A stretch of 29,781 nt of DNA from Desulfurococcales archaeon (GTDB lineage Archaea; Thermoproteota; Thermoprotei_A; Sulfolobales; Acidilobaceae). Below the pieces are notes generated by a model. It did not search any database. It was not told where the DNA came from and saw nothing but the letters and a program-made list of their open reading frames with translations. Each line of letters begins with the position of its first letter. Position 1 is the first letter of the stretch. The position numbers and the translations under genes are program-made. The DNA is taken from contig WAOU01000062.1 in the NCBI GenBank assembly GCA_015521095.1, positions 1 to 29,781 of the forward strand, given 5' to 3'. Shown here piece by piece: positions 1-6,546 of the stretch.

Positions 1-161
1 CCGTTTCGGTCAACTGGAATAACAGATAATATGACTGCCATGGCGATGACGGCAACGAAAATTCTTCTTAGACGTATAGCGAGCTCCATTATATGATCCA
101 TAATCGGGCGTTCAACATCATTGGGGGCATGACCATTATTATCACCGTGATTGTACCCCAT
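1..161 (-). CDS. tatC: Sec-independent translocase TatC, N-terminal part
   Basis: This is the first 53 codons of TatC; the window edge cuts off the rest. The visible protein has a hydrophilic lead (Asn/His/Gly-rich) and then a typical TatC entry: a charged MDHIMELAIRLRR stretch directly before the first membrane helix (FVAVIAMAVILSVIPV). TatC is the twin-arginine receptor of the Tat translocon in the cytoplasmic membrane. The ATG at 159-161 is well placed, with GAGGGG a few bases upstream. It follows tatA on the same strand after a gap of about 120 bases, so the two form a tat cluster. Identification rests on the N-terminus and the tatA neighbour only; the conserved periplasmic loops lie outside the window. 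Confidence 0.8.
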   Translation of the reverse strand, partial: MGYNHGDNNGHAPNDVERPIMDHIMELAIRLRRIFVAVIAMAVILSVIPVDRN

Positions 162-284
162 AGTATGCCCCCTCAATCCATTCTATTCCCCTTGTATTCT
201 AATCCTAGCACAAAACAATAGAATTATCCACAATCACTAGGTTCCCTAATACACGCTCCACGACTACAAACCTGTAATGATGGA

Positions 285-602
285 TTAGGACTGTTTAGAG
301 AGCCTTGCTATCACTTCCTGTTTTATCTGCTCCCGTGTCTTTCCCTCTGTCTCGATCCCTAGCTTCTTAGCTATTTCAAGAAGATCATCGTCCTGACTTA
401 GAGCAACATTGCTTGTACCTGTTCTAATCTGGCTTGGAGGTTTAACTGTTTCCTCCTCGTATAGGCCTTGGGCCGCTTTTTTGAATTCTCTCAGAGCTTG
501 TCCTAGGCCCCGTGCTAGGGCAGGCAACTTTGTAGGTCCGAGTATCAGTAGTAAAACTACTAATAGGAGAAGTATCTCGTTCGACTGGAGTATACCTCCC
601 AT
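285..602 (-). CDS. tatA: Twin-arginine translocase subunit TatA/TatE
   Basis: A 105-residue protein with the TatA plan: a short outside N-terminus, one membrane helix (about residues 7-21), a hinge (LGPTKLP, in place of the common FGPxKLP) and an amphipathic helix (about 24-45) with the pattern LARGLGQALREFKKA. A longer acidic, mostly helical tail follows (51-105). TatA oligomers form the pore for folded proteins, often cofactor-containing enzymes with RR signal peptides. The Phe of the hinge is Leu here, a modest departure. A GGTG sits about seven bases before the ATG. The neighbours are tatC downstream and a mobA-like gene upstream, which fits export of molybdopterin enzymes. TatA versus TatB-like specialisation cannot be settled from the sequence; crenarchaea generally use TatA plus TatC. 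Confidence 0.9.
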   Translation of the reverse strand: MGGILQSNEILLLLVVLLLILGPTKLPALARGLGQALREFKKAAQGLYEEETVKPPSQIRTGTSNVALSQDDDLLEIAKKLGIETEGKTREQIKQEVIARLSKQS

Positions 603-685
603 TAAGACACACCATTTTGATATACTAATATATGCAGAAGAATTATTTCTATCGTTCTATGATGTAAGTAATAATCAACTAAAAA

Positions 686-1492
686 TTAATATACTCCCTC
701 ATTAGAGAGCCAGAGGATATCTTGAGCTACATGCCTAGAGAATAGGGATATTCCCTTGCTCTCGTAAAGTTCCTTCTCTTTTTCCAGCATCTCCAACGCG
801 CACTTCACATCATTATTTTCTAAACACTCTAGCATACGTGGATAATAGTTATTCTTTACGTGCACACGGTCCCCTGTAAATAACTCATCAGAAACTGGCA
901 ATCCATTTTTTTCATCAGGACTATTAATATTTGAAAATCTTCTTGGGTCATCTGTGAATAGTCTCCATCCATAAAATCCACTAATATATGCTGCCCTATA
1001 GGCATCAGACAGCCTTGTCTTAGACTGTTTAACATAACAAGCTTTTTTCAGTATTTCAAGGGACCTTAATGATAATATCCCTATCATTACTAGAGGATAT
1101 CCTTTGACCAGTACAGGTGTCAATGCAGAGAGGCGAGACTCGCTGGAATACTCGTATAGTTTTTCAATTATATCTCTACTGATGAATGGATAGTCAACAC
1201 CTACAACCAGGTACTTGTTATGTTTATAATTATTATATACTGATAATAGGGCCCGAGGCGGTCCTCCACACGGATAGGTCTCGTCAGGAACTATTTTTGC
1301 TCCTTTCATCCTGGCCATCGCGTGTATAGAGGGAGGAGTGTGCTTGGAGACAGAAACGTATACTCTATCCGCTACCTGGTCTACGATATCGTAGATCCTC
1401 TCGAAGAACGTTTTACCCTCTATTACCTCTAATGCTTTTGGCGATCCGTATCTCTTACTCTTTCCTCCAACTAGTATTATGGCCGCCCGCAT
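686..1492 (-). CDS. mobA: MobA-like molybdenum cofactor guanylyltransferase with C-terminal extension
   Basis: Residues 1 to about 195 carry MobA-type nucleotidyltransferase motifs: VGGKSKRYG (8-16, the LAGGxSxRxG loop that binds GTP), K19 in SPKAL, GGPPRAL (76-82), VGVDYPF (97-103, with the metal-binding Asp at 100) and NINSPDE (188-194, the classic MobA NINTPED end motif). The known reaction attaches GMP to molybdopterin to give the dinucleotide cofactor used by DMSO-reductase-type enzymes. About 75 further, charged and helical residues follow that bacterial MobA (about 190 residues) does not have; their role is unknown. The start is supported by GGAGTGATC directly upstream. Position next to tatA/tatC fits cofactor loading before Tat export. 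A related sugar-nucleotide transferase is possible but less likely given NINSPDE. Confidence 0.82.
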   Translation of the reverse strand: MRAAIILVGGKSKRYGSPKALEVIEGKTFFERIYDIVDQVADRVYVSVSKHTPPSIHAMARMKGAKIVPDETYPCGGPPRALLSVYNNYKHNKYLVVGVDYPFISRDIIEKLYEYSSESRLSALTPVLVKGYPLVMIGILSLRSLEILKKACYVKQSKTRLSDAYRAAYISGFYGWRLFTDDPRRFSNINSPDEKNGLPVSDELFTGDRVHVKNNYYPRMLECLENNDVKCALEMLEKEKELYESKGISLFSRHVAQDILWLSNEGVY

Positions 1493-1615
1493 ATGATCAC
1501 TCCTTCCAATCCGCTTGAACAGCCTATAAACGGATCGACAACATCAATCTATATCCCAAGGGATTCTTTACGCATAGACCCTGTCTACTACATGAATATA
1601 TGTGCCAGCTAGTCA

Positions 1616-1640
1616 TTATAATATATTAAACCGGTTAATA
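1616..1640 (+). promoter_or_regulatory. Promoter and inverted repeat before the flavin-reductase-like gene
   Basis: A TATA-like TTATAATATATTAAA (1616-1630) is centred 22-25 bases before the ATG at 1645, and no Shine-Dalgarno is visible, so the mRNA is probably leaderless or nearly so. An inverted repeat TATTAA-ACCGG-TTAATA (1624-1640) overlaps the downstream half of the TATA element and reaches almost to the start codon. That placement would suit a repressor site, but function is inferred from position only. Confidence 0.5.
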
Positions 1641-1644
1641 AACA

Positions 1645-2301
1645 ATGACCCGAAACACTCATAATAATGAGAAAATACACCTAGTCAATCTGCCCGACGG
1701 ATATATAGAGACAAATAAACCATATAGACTTCTTCGTCCACATCCAGTCTATATACTCGCCGTACATGATTATTCACGAGAAGGCCCAGGTCTTATGACA
1801 TTATCATGGATTATGCCTCTAGAACCTGGAGAATTCACAACTATAATGGTTATCGATAATAAAAATTACACATCTTCCTTGCTAGAAAAGAACGAGTACT
1901 TCACAATTAGCATTGCTCCATGCCGTATGCTGAAATACGTGAAATACTATGGCACCAAGTCAGGTAGATATCTTGATAAAGCACTCGTAACTCAGATAAG
2001 ATACTCGTACGTATCAACGAATCCCCCCATAATTGTTCTAGACGAATCTCCTGCATTCCTAATACTTAGAAAAGAAGAAGTAATGAGAAGGAAAACAACA
2101 AAGATAATAATTTCAAGGATAATTGGATCATACACTAAGACAAGCTCCTATGACATAGAGTACGATGCATTAAGGCTCAGGGATTCGAGCTGTCTGCACC
2201 TCTATAAGCACAGATTTCTTTCAGTTGACGGCAGAATAATCGAGACATATATGACGCCGTGGGGTATTGCTATGAGGAGTCCTTGGCGAAACGACAAATA
2301 A
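1645..2301 (+). CDS. Flavin-reductase-like, FMN-binding split-barrel protein
   Basis: A 218-residue soluble protein resembling the flavin reductase / flavoredoxin family. The N-terminal half has the family pattern: RPHPVYILAVHD (about 31-42), then GLMTLSWIMPLEPGEF (the segment where [NH]xMTxSW usually contacts FMN), then NYTSSLLEKNEYFTISI, matching the T..ni.....f.vn.p strand. A K-SGRYLDKA loop follows. These proteins bind FMN and pass electrons from NAD(P)H or to partner oxygenases or redox proteins; the partner here is unknown. The C-terminal part (about 140-218) is more divergent. It has its own promoter, and its stop is separated from the sulfur cluster by about 130 bases. Codon bias is more A-rich than its downstream neighbours. 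Family assignment is fairly secure, substrate is not. Confidence 0.68.
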   Translation: MTRNTHNNEKIHLVNLPDGYIETNKPYRLLRPHPVYILAVHDYSREGPGLMTLSWIMPLEPGEFTTIMVIDNKNYTSSLLEKNEYFTISIAPCRMLKYVKYYGTKSGRYLDKALVTQIRYSYVSTNPPIIVLDESPAFLILRKEEVMRRKTTKIIISRIIGSYTKTSSYDIEYDALRLRDSSCLHLYKHRFLSVDGRIIETYMTPWGIAMRSPWRNDK

Positions 2302-2370
2302 TATTTAAGCTTTATTCAAGGCCTGCATTTATCTCTTGTAAAAAACGAGTATTAGTAGATATGTTTATTG

Positions 2371-2412
2371 TTATATATCGATCAACATAATACCACTAGA
2401 ATCTATATAAAT
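2371..2412 (+). promoter_or_regulatory. Candidate promoter(s) of the dsrE-tusA-sqr unit
   Basis: Two TATA-like elements lie ahead of the dsrE-like gene: TTATATAT at 2371-2378 and CTATATAAAT at 2403-2412. The first would start transcription near 2402 and leave a leader of about 34 bases holding the GTGAT ribosome binding site at 2427-2431. The second would start near the ATG itself and give a leaderless message. Either or both may be used; the choice needs 5'-end mapping. Confidence 0.45.
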
Positions 2413-2435
2413 CTACATGAACGAGAGTGATAGCC

Positions 2436-2843
2436 ATGAGCAAGGGACTAGCTATAATTATGTTTTCCGGAGAAGCGGAGAAATTTATCCCCCTAGCTGT
2501 TCTCACCCAGACAGCCGCAAATCTAGGCGTACCAGTCAAAATATTTGTTTCCGGGTACGCAACACTATACTTTGCTAAGAACAAGCCCGAGCCAAAGTTT
2601 ACTAATGAATTCGAAGAGTTCGCACCCAAGCTCCTAGAAGGAATGCAGAAACTAAACATGCCCAGCTGGTACGAGATACTACAAGAAGCAAAGAAGAACG
2701 GCGACGTCAAAATCTATGTCTGCAGCCTGATGGCAGAAGTAATAGGCCTAAAGAAAGAAGACCTCGATCCAATAGTTGACGACGTAGTAGGAGCAACATT
2801 CTTCATGATGGAGACCGACGGATACCAAGTCATCTTCATATAG
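2436..2843 (+). CDS. DsrE/DsrF-like sulfur carrier family protein
   Basis: A 135-residue soluble protein of the DsrE family (DsrE2/DsrE3-like). The Rossmann-like start (GLAIIMFSGEAEKFIPL, with hydrophobic strands near 34-38) is followed by VKIYVCSLMAEVIGLKKEDL. There the single Cys96 sits where the family carries its persulfide-forming cysteine, and the family pattern C.m....G..kedl is kept. DsrE-type proteins accept and pass on sulfane sulfur, often to TusA. The tusA gene follows 24 bases downstream, which supports this role. I chose the ATG at 2436, three codons inside an in-frame GTG, because GTGAT (2427-2431) then serves as ribosome binding site. Terminal specificity and partner enzymes are inferred. 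Confidence 0.8.
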   Translation: MSKGLAIIMFSGEAEKFIPLAVLTQTAANLGVPVKIFVSGYATLYFAKNKPEPKFTNEFEEFAPKLLEGMQKLNMPSWYEILQEAKKNGDVKIYVCSLMAEVIGLKKEDLDPIVDDVVGATFFMMETDGYQVIFI

Positions 2844-2867
2844 CGTAAATATCGAGGTGTAACGAAA

Positions 2868-3101
2868 ATGGCCGAGAAGATAGTAGTAGACGCGAAGGGA
2901 ATGGCCTGCCCTGGACCCATAACCCAGCTAATCAGAGCATATAGAAAAGCAAAGAACGGCGACATCATAGAGATCTACGCTACAGACAGCGGCTTCAAAC
3001 CAGACGTAGAAGCATGGGTCAAGAAAACTGGCAACGAACTACTAGAACTAACCGAAGAAAACGGAGTAATAAAAGCAGTAATCAAGGTAACAGCAAAGTA
3101 A
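2868..3101 (+). CDS. tusA: TusA family sulfurtransferase
   Basis: A 77-residue protein with the defining TusA/SirA motif CPGP (14-17; Cys14 is the persulfide carrier) preceded by VVDAKGMA, and the family's beta-alpha-beta-alpha-beta-beta length. Known TusA proteins relay sulfur in tRNA thiolation, molybdopterin synthesis or dissimilatory sulfur metabolism. Here the DsrE-like gene upstream and the SQR-like flavoprotein downstream point to cytoplasmic trafficking of sulfane sulfur made by sulfide or polysulfide oxidation. GAGGTG lies eight bases before the ATG. The 70 bases to the next gene begin with a run of about 40 bases without any G on the coding strand. Confidence 0.92.
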   Translation: MAEKIVVDAKGMACPGPITQLIRAYRKAKNGDIIEIYATDSGFKPDVEAWVKKTGNELLELTEENGVIKAVIKVTAK

Positions 3102-3171
3102 CTAACCCCACACCACATTTTCCCCTCACTACCAAACACCTAGGCAAGCTATGAGTATAGGTGATATAGAG

Positions 3172-4359
3172 ATGACGAAAGAAAAGATACTAGTATTAGG
3201 CGCAGGAACCGGCGGGCTAGTGGCAGGCAACTTGCTCGCACATCATGGATACAAGGTAACAATAGTAGAAAAGAAAACAGAGCACTTGTTCCAGCCAGGC
3301 ATGCTATGGATAGCGTTCCAAGGACACAAGCCAGAGAAGTATATCAGACCCGTAAAGGAGCTAGTAAAACCAACTGTTAACCTAGTCCAAGGAACAGTAA
3401 AAACAATAGACCTAGACGAGCGTAAAGTAGAACTAGCAGACGGAAGAAGCCTAGACTATGACTACCTAGTAGTAGCACTAGGATCGACACTAGCATACGA
3501 GGAGCTGGAAGGACACAAAGAACTCGTAGAAAAATACGGCGACTTCTACTCAGGAGCACAGAATGCTGCAAAGTTCTGGAGCCACTTCTCCCAGTTAAAG
3601 GAAGGAACCTTGGTCATCGCGGCAGCCGATCCACTCTACAAGTGTGTACCGGCACCTCACAAGGCAGTGTTCCTATCGACGTATACGCTGAAGAAAAAAG
3701 GACTACTAGGAAAAGTAAAAGTCAAATTAGCGGTTCCATTCATCTATGAGTATCCCAACGAGACCATTAGCGAGATACTAAGACCCGTTTTCGAAGAACG
3801 CCAAATAGAAGTATATACAATGTTCACAGTCGACAGAATTAGCCTCGAAGAGAAGAAGATATACTCACTAGAAGGAGAAGAACTAGAATTCGACCTAGCC
3901 GCAGTCATCCCGTTCCACAAAGGACCAGACGTAGAATTCAAACAGGAGGGAATAACAGACGCAGACAGATTCATCAAAGTCAACAAATACAAGCTCAACA
4001 TTGAAGGCTACGATGACGCATTTGCAATAGGAGACTGCAACAATGCTCCAACAAGCAAGACAGGTGTAACAGCACACCTAGGAGCAGAAGTAGTAGTAGA
4101 CCAGATCATGGGATACGAGGCAAAGTTCACTGGAAGAACCAACTGCCCCGTCGTAACCAATGGCGAAGCACTATTCGTGATAAGCGACTACGATAATCCA
4201 CCTGTCCACGTAAAACTAAGCAAGATGAAGAGACTAATGGAGGACTTCTTCATAGCGAGCTACTGGAGCAGCCTTAGAGAACCAGAAAAATGGAGGACGC
4301 TGTTCGGAGCCTACTTCAAGGCAACAGAACCCGCAGTACTAAAGGAGAGAGGGTGGTAG
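3172..4359 (+). CDS. Sulfide:quinone oxidoreductase-like FAD flavoprotein
   Basis: A 395-residue member of the SQR / flavocytochrome c sulfide dehydrogenase group. FAD binding is shown by GAGTGG (10-15), an acidic end of strand 2 (VEKK), VVALGS (100-105) and IGDCNNAPTSKTG (286-298), the typical SQR ending. Cys158 in DPLYKCVPAPHKA matches the redox cysteine of SQR. Cys325 is a plausible second redox cysteine; I see no equivalent of the first cysteine of the three-cysteine enzymes. The C-terminus (about 350-395) is aromatic and basic-amphipathic, as expected for monotopic membrane attachment. The likely reaction is oxidation of sulfide or another sulfur compound with transfer to quinone. The ATG at 3172 is preferred over the ATG at 3151 because GGTGAT (3160-3165) precedes it at six bases. 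It is followed directly by a DUF1641 gene. Confidence 0.82.
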   Translation: MTKEKILVLGAGTGGLVAGNLLAHHGYKVTIVEKKTEHLFQPGMLWIAFQGHKPEKYIRPVKELVKPTVNLVQGTVKTIDLDERKVELADGRSLDYDYLVVALGSTLAYEELEGHKELVEKYGDFYSGAQNAAKFWSHFSQLKEGTLVIAAADPLYKCVPAPHKAVFLSTYTLKKKGLLGKVKVKLAVPFIYEYPNETISEILRPVFEERQIEVYTMFTVDRISLEEKKIYSLEGEELEFDLAAVIPFHKGPDVEFKQEGITDADRFIKVNKYKLNIEGYDDAFAIGDCNNAPTSKTGVTAHLGAEVVVDQIMGYEAKFTGRTNCPVVTNGEALFVISDYDNPPVHVKLSKMKRLMEDFFIASYWSSLREPEKWRTLFGAYFKATEPAVLKERGW

Positions 4360-4361
4360 AG

Positions 4362-4730
4362 ATGGCGGAGAGAGACGTATTAGAAGCCCTTATAGAGAAA
4401 TTACAGGATCCGGAGTTCCAGTCATCGATAGAAAAACTAGTCATGCTACTAGACAATATGAATAAGAGCGGGCTACTAGACCTACTAGTAACAGTGACGG
4501 ATCCCGACGTTATAGATAGATTAATGGAGATACTCATAACTACTGGAACCATGAAACTACTCGATAATCTGGACACACTACTAGACAAAGCTGGAGACAT
4601 GGTCGATGCCATGACCCAGCCCGCAGAACCGGTAAGCATATCAAAACTACTAGCAGAGCTTAGCAAGCCAGAGGTAGCTAAGGGACTTGGAAAACTAATC
4701 AAAGTATTAGAAGCCTTAGGAAAAGATTAA
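4362..4730 (+). CDS. DUF1641 family protein, partner of the SQR-like enzyme
   Basis: A 122-residue, all-helical, Leu/Asp-rich protein with the DUF1641 pattern: repeated short helices (LDLLVTVTDPDVIDRLMEIL, positions about 41-60) and the closing signature SKPEVAKGLGKLIKVLEALGK, where a Gly-Leu pair precedes an amphipathic helix. There is no cysteine, signal peptide or membrane helix. DUF1641 proteins occur beside SQR-like flavoproteins and inside sulfur-oxidising hdr-like clusters; the biochemical role is not established, and membrane or complex assembly is a guess. The ATG lies two bases after the sqr stop, with GGTGG just upstream, so the two are co-translated. A longer reading from 4290 would overlap the flavoprotein by 70 bases and is not needed. 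Confidence 0.82.
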   Translation: MAERDVLEALIEKLQDPEFQSSIEKLVMLLDNMNKSGLLDLLVTVTDPDVIDRLMEILITTGTMKLLDNLDTLLDKAGDMVDAMTQPAEPVSISKLLAELSKPEVAKGLGKLIKVLEALGKD

Positions 4731-4752
4731 GGCTGTATAAAAACATGATTAA

Positions 4753-4780
4753 AGAAAAGGAAAAAGGGTTTTTCCTCTTT
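4753..4780. terminator. Bidirectional hairpin terminator between convergent sulfur units
   Basis: Between two convergent stop codons lies a perfect stem GGAAAAA-GGG-TTTTTCC (4759-4775). It is flanked by A-rich sequence on the left and TCTTT on the right. Each strand therefore shows T-rich sequence after the stem, suiting termination in both directions. The minus-strand gene stop (4779-4781) abuts the hairpin. Confidence 0.6.
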
Positions 4781-5225
4781 ATTGTTTTGATTTCTCTTTT
4801 GCGTTTAGACAGGCGCCTATGTTCTTGAGTAGCATCATTACGAATCCTAGGCCCTTCTGAACATCTGGGTCTCTTAGTGCGCCCAGCAGACCAAACATTC
4901 CCATCTTGTTTGCTTTAACTGGATCAGTCGTAGCTAGTCCCTGGAATGCACAGTGTACTGTCTCTTCCGTGTTTTCTTTCATACTAGCCATTTGTGCTCC
5001 ATCTACTCTTCTAGCAGCCTCCATTACTCCTCCTAGTAGTGCTACTAGTCTTGTCATGCTGGTATCGTTCTGGAATGCTTCCATTAGCGCTTCGCTGTCG
5101 CTTAGGAAGTTCTTGAGCATTCCAAGTATACCGCTCTTCTTTAGTAGTACCGCTACTTCCATGAGTTCTTTTAGTGCGGCTACTTCAAGCCCTGTCTCAT
5201 CCACTCTTATTTTTTCCTCTGCCAT
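4779..5225 (-). CDS. DUF1641 family protein, partner of the second SQR-like enzyme
   Basis: A 148-residue helical protein, paralogous in type to the DUF1641 protein encoded convergently next door. It shows the same features: an amphipathic helix with KKSGILGMLKNFL, a variable middle, and the closing DPDVQKGLGFVMMLLKNIG (GLG followed by a hydrophobic helix), which is the family signature. Unlike its partner it has two cysteines (in TVHCAF and GACLNA) and a Met-rich C-terminal half. It has no signal peptide or clear membrane span. The start ATG is preceded by GGAGGTGAACGAGA, an excellent ribosome binding site, and the gene follows the SQR-like gene after 16 bases. The function is unknown, with a likely role in flavoprotein docking or sulfur-enzyme assembly. 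Confidence 0.8.
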   Translation of the reverse strand: MAEEKIRVDETGLEVAALKELMEVAVLLKKSGILGMLKNFLSDSEALMEAFQNDTSMTRLVALLGGVMEAARRVDGAQMASMKENTEETVHCAFQGLATTDPVKANKMGMFGLLGALRDPDVQKGLGFVMMLLKNIGACLNAKEKSKQ

Positions 5226-5241
5226 TCTCGTTCACCTCCTC

Positions 5242-6420
5242 TTAGGGTAGTCTTAGCCTGTCCAGCCATCCCTGGTAGAAAGATCTCTTTACTAGTTTCA
5301 TTAGTCCGCTTTCCATTGCATTATAGCACTTGTTCCAGACGTACATTCCGTTCTGGTACTCTACTTCACATACTCCCATGAAGCCTTTGTCTCCTACATA
5401 TGCTACACATGTTACTGGTGGGTAGTCTTCTATTTCACCAACACCAGCTAAGTCATCGAGAAGAAATCCTGTTGCCCTCACGGCTGCTGAGTGTATGAAT
5501 ACTCCTGCGTCTGCGAGTCCTGTTGGTGGCATTGCATGGCTTCCTACTAGGAATACTTCTTTGTAGTCTGGGTGCCTGAAGTCTAGTGCTCTTACTTTTG
5601 TGAATCTCTTATCGTGTTCGAACACGAATTCTGGCTTGTCTAGTATCTTTGGTAGCCTCATTGGAGGTACTTTTATTAGGAAATCGTATGTTGTAGAGGA
5701 TCCGTCTATGAATTCTATTCTCTTTGCCTTTGGATCTATCGCTTTGAGTCCCTTGTGTGGTGTGAACTTTATGTTGTACTTCTTGAAGTATTTTAGCCAG
5801 AGTCTACCTATGTCTGGTCCAAGAGCCTGGACTGTAGTGAACCCGTTAGGCATATAAGGTGTTATTACGTGTATGTCTACTTTCATTCCTCTCGTATGAT
5901 AGTAGTGTCCTAGGTATGTTGCTACCTCCATGGGATAGATTCCGCATCTATATGGTAGCTCTGGGGCAAGAATTACTAGTTTTCCGGCTTTGAATTGTTT
6001 TAGTGCTTTATACATTTCTTGGGCCGCTTCCGGATCGTAGTTGTGGTATCCTGCTTCTGCTAGTCCAGGATATGCTTCCCAGCCGTTCCTTGTTCCAAGC
6101 GCTATTACCAGGTAGTCGTAGTCTAGTTCTTTCCCGTCTTCCATCTTTACTTTTCTATTTGCTAGATCAATGTCTGCTGCAGGACCTATGACTACGTTCA
6201 CTCCGTATTTCTCGAGTCCCTTGATAGGAGCTCTGGTTTCCTCTATCGGCATTCCTTCTATGGCTACATCCATCCACAGGGGAGGCATATAATGCCACTC
6301 GTCTTTGTTTATGAGGGTTATCTCAGCGTCTATTCCATAGTGCCTGATTTTCTCGGATAAACGAAGCGCTGAAACAACTCCTCCCGTGCCACCACCCAGT
6401 ATGAGTATTTTCTTGGTCAA
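5242..6420 (-). CDS. Second SQR-like FAD flavoprotein
   Basis: A 392-residue flavoprotein of the SQR/FCSD group, clearly different from the one at 3172-4359. The FAD loop GGGTGG (9-14), VIALGT (105-110) and Cys159 in PYRCGIYPMEVA match the family. The late FAD motif reads LVGSHAMPPTGLADAG (291-306), with Ser294 where family members almost always have Asp (IGD). Three more cysteines lie near the C-terminus (338, 351, 365), and the tail has hydrophobic and basic patches suited to membrane contact. It may act as an SQR-type enzyme on sulfide, polysulfide or another sulfur compound, or may have lost part of that chemistry. The start is TTG at 6418-6420: GGTGATG sits just upstream, and the nearby ATG is out of frame. 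Confidence 0.75.
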   Translation of the reverse strand: MTKKILILGGGTGGVVSALRLSEKIRHYGIDAEITLINKDEWHYMPPLWMDVAIEGMPIEETRAPIKGLEKYGVNVVIGPAADIDLANRKVKMEDGKELDYDYLVIALGTRNGWEAYPGLAEAGYHNYDPEAAQEMYKALKQFKAGKLVILAPELPYRCGIYPMEVATYLGHYYHTRGMKVDIHVITPYMPNGFTTVQALGPDIGRLWLKYFKKYNIKFTPHKGLKAIDPKAKRIEFIDGSSTTYDFLIKVPPMRLPKILDKPEFVFEHDKRFTKVRALDFRHPDYKEVFLVGSHAMPPTGLADAGVFIHSAAVRATGFLLDDLAGVGEIEDYPPVTCVAYVGDKGFMGVCEVEYQNGMYVWNKCYNAMESGLMKLVKRSFYQGWLDRLRLP

Positions 6421-6453
6421 ATACCATCACCGGTCTACGATAGATGTTTTTAA

Positions 6454-6490
6454 TTTCATATTTGAATACATGAAAAAACTTATTTAAATG
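6454..6490 (-). promoter_or_regulatory. Promoter and inverted repeat before the second SQR-like gene
   Basis: Read on the minus strand, CATTTAAATAAG (TATA core at about 6481-6490) would start transcription near 6458. That leaves a leader of about 38 bases ending in the GGTGAT site. An inverted repeat with arms TTTCAT (6454-6459) and ATGAAA (6470-6475), spaced by ten bases, falls between the TATA box and the expected start. It is a candidate operator by position only. Confidence 0.45.
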
Positions 6491-6546
6491 AATATATCTA
6501 TCCAACATACCATTCATCTAAACGAAAAATTATAAATATTAACCAT

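Noticed and set aside
3151..3171. ATG at 3151 as start of the SQR-like protein
   Set aside because: It would translate through GGTGAT, which sits ideally as the ribosome binding site of ATG 3172; the FAD loop near the N-terminus also favours the shorter form.
4290..4361. Longer DUF1641 protein starting inside the SQR-like gene
   Set aside because: The extra 24 residues are an out-of-frame reading of the flavoprotein's end; ATG at 4362 has a better ribosome binding site and fits the family length.
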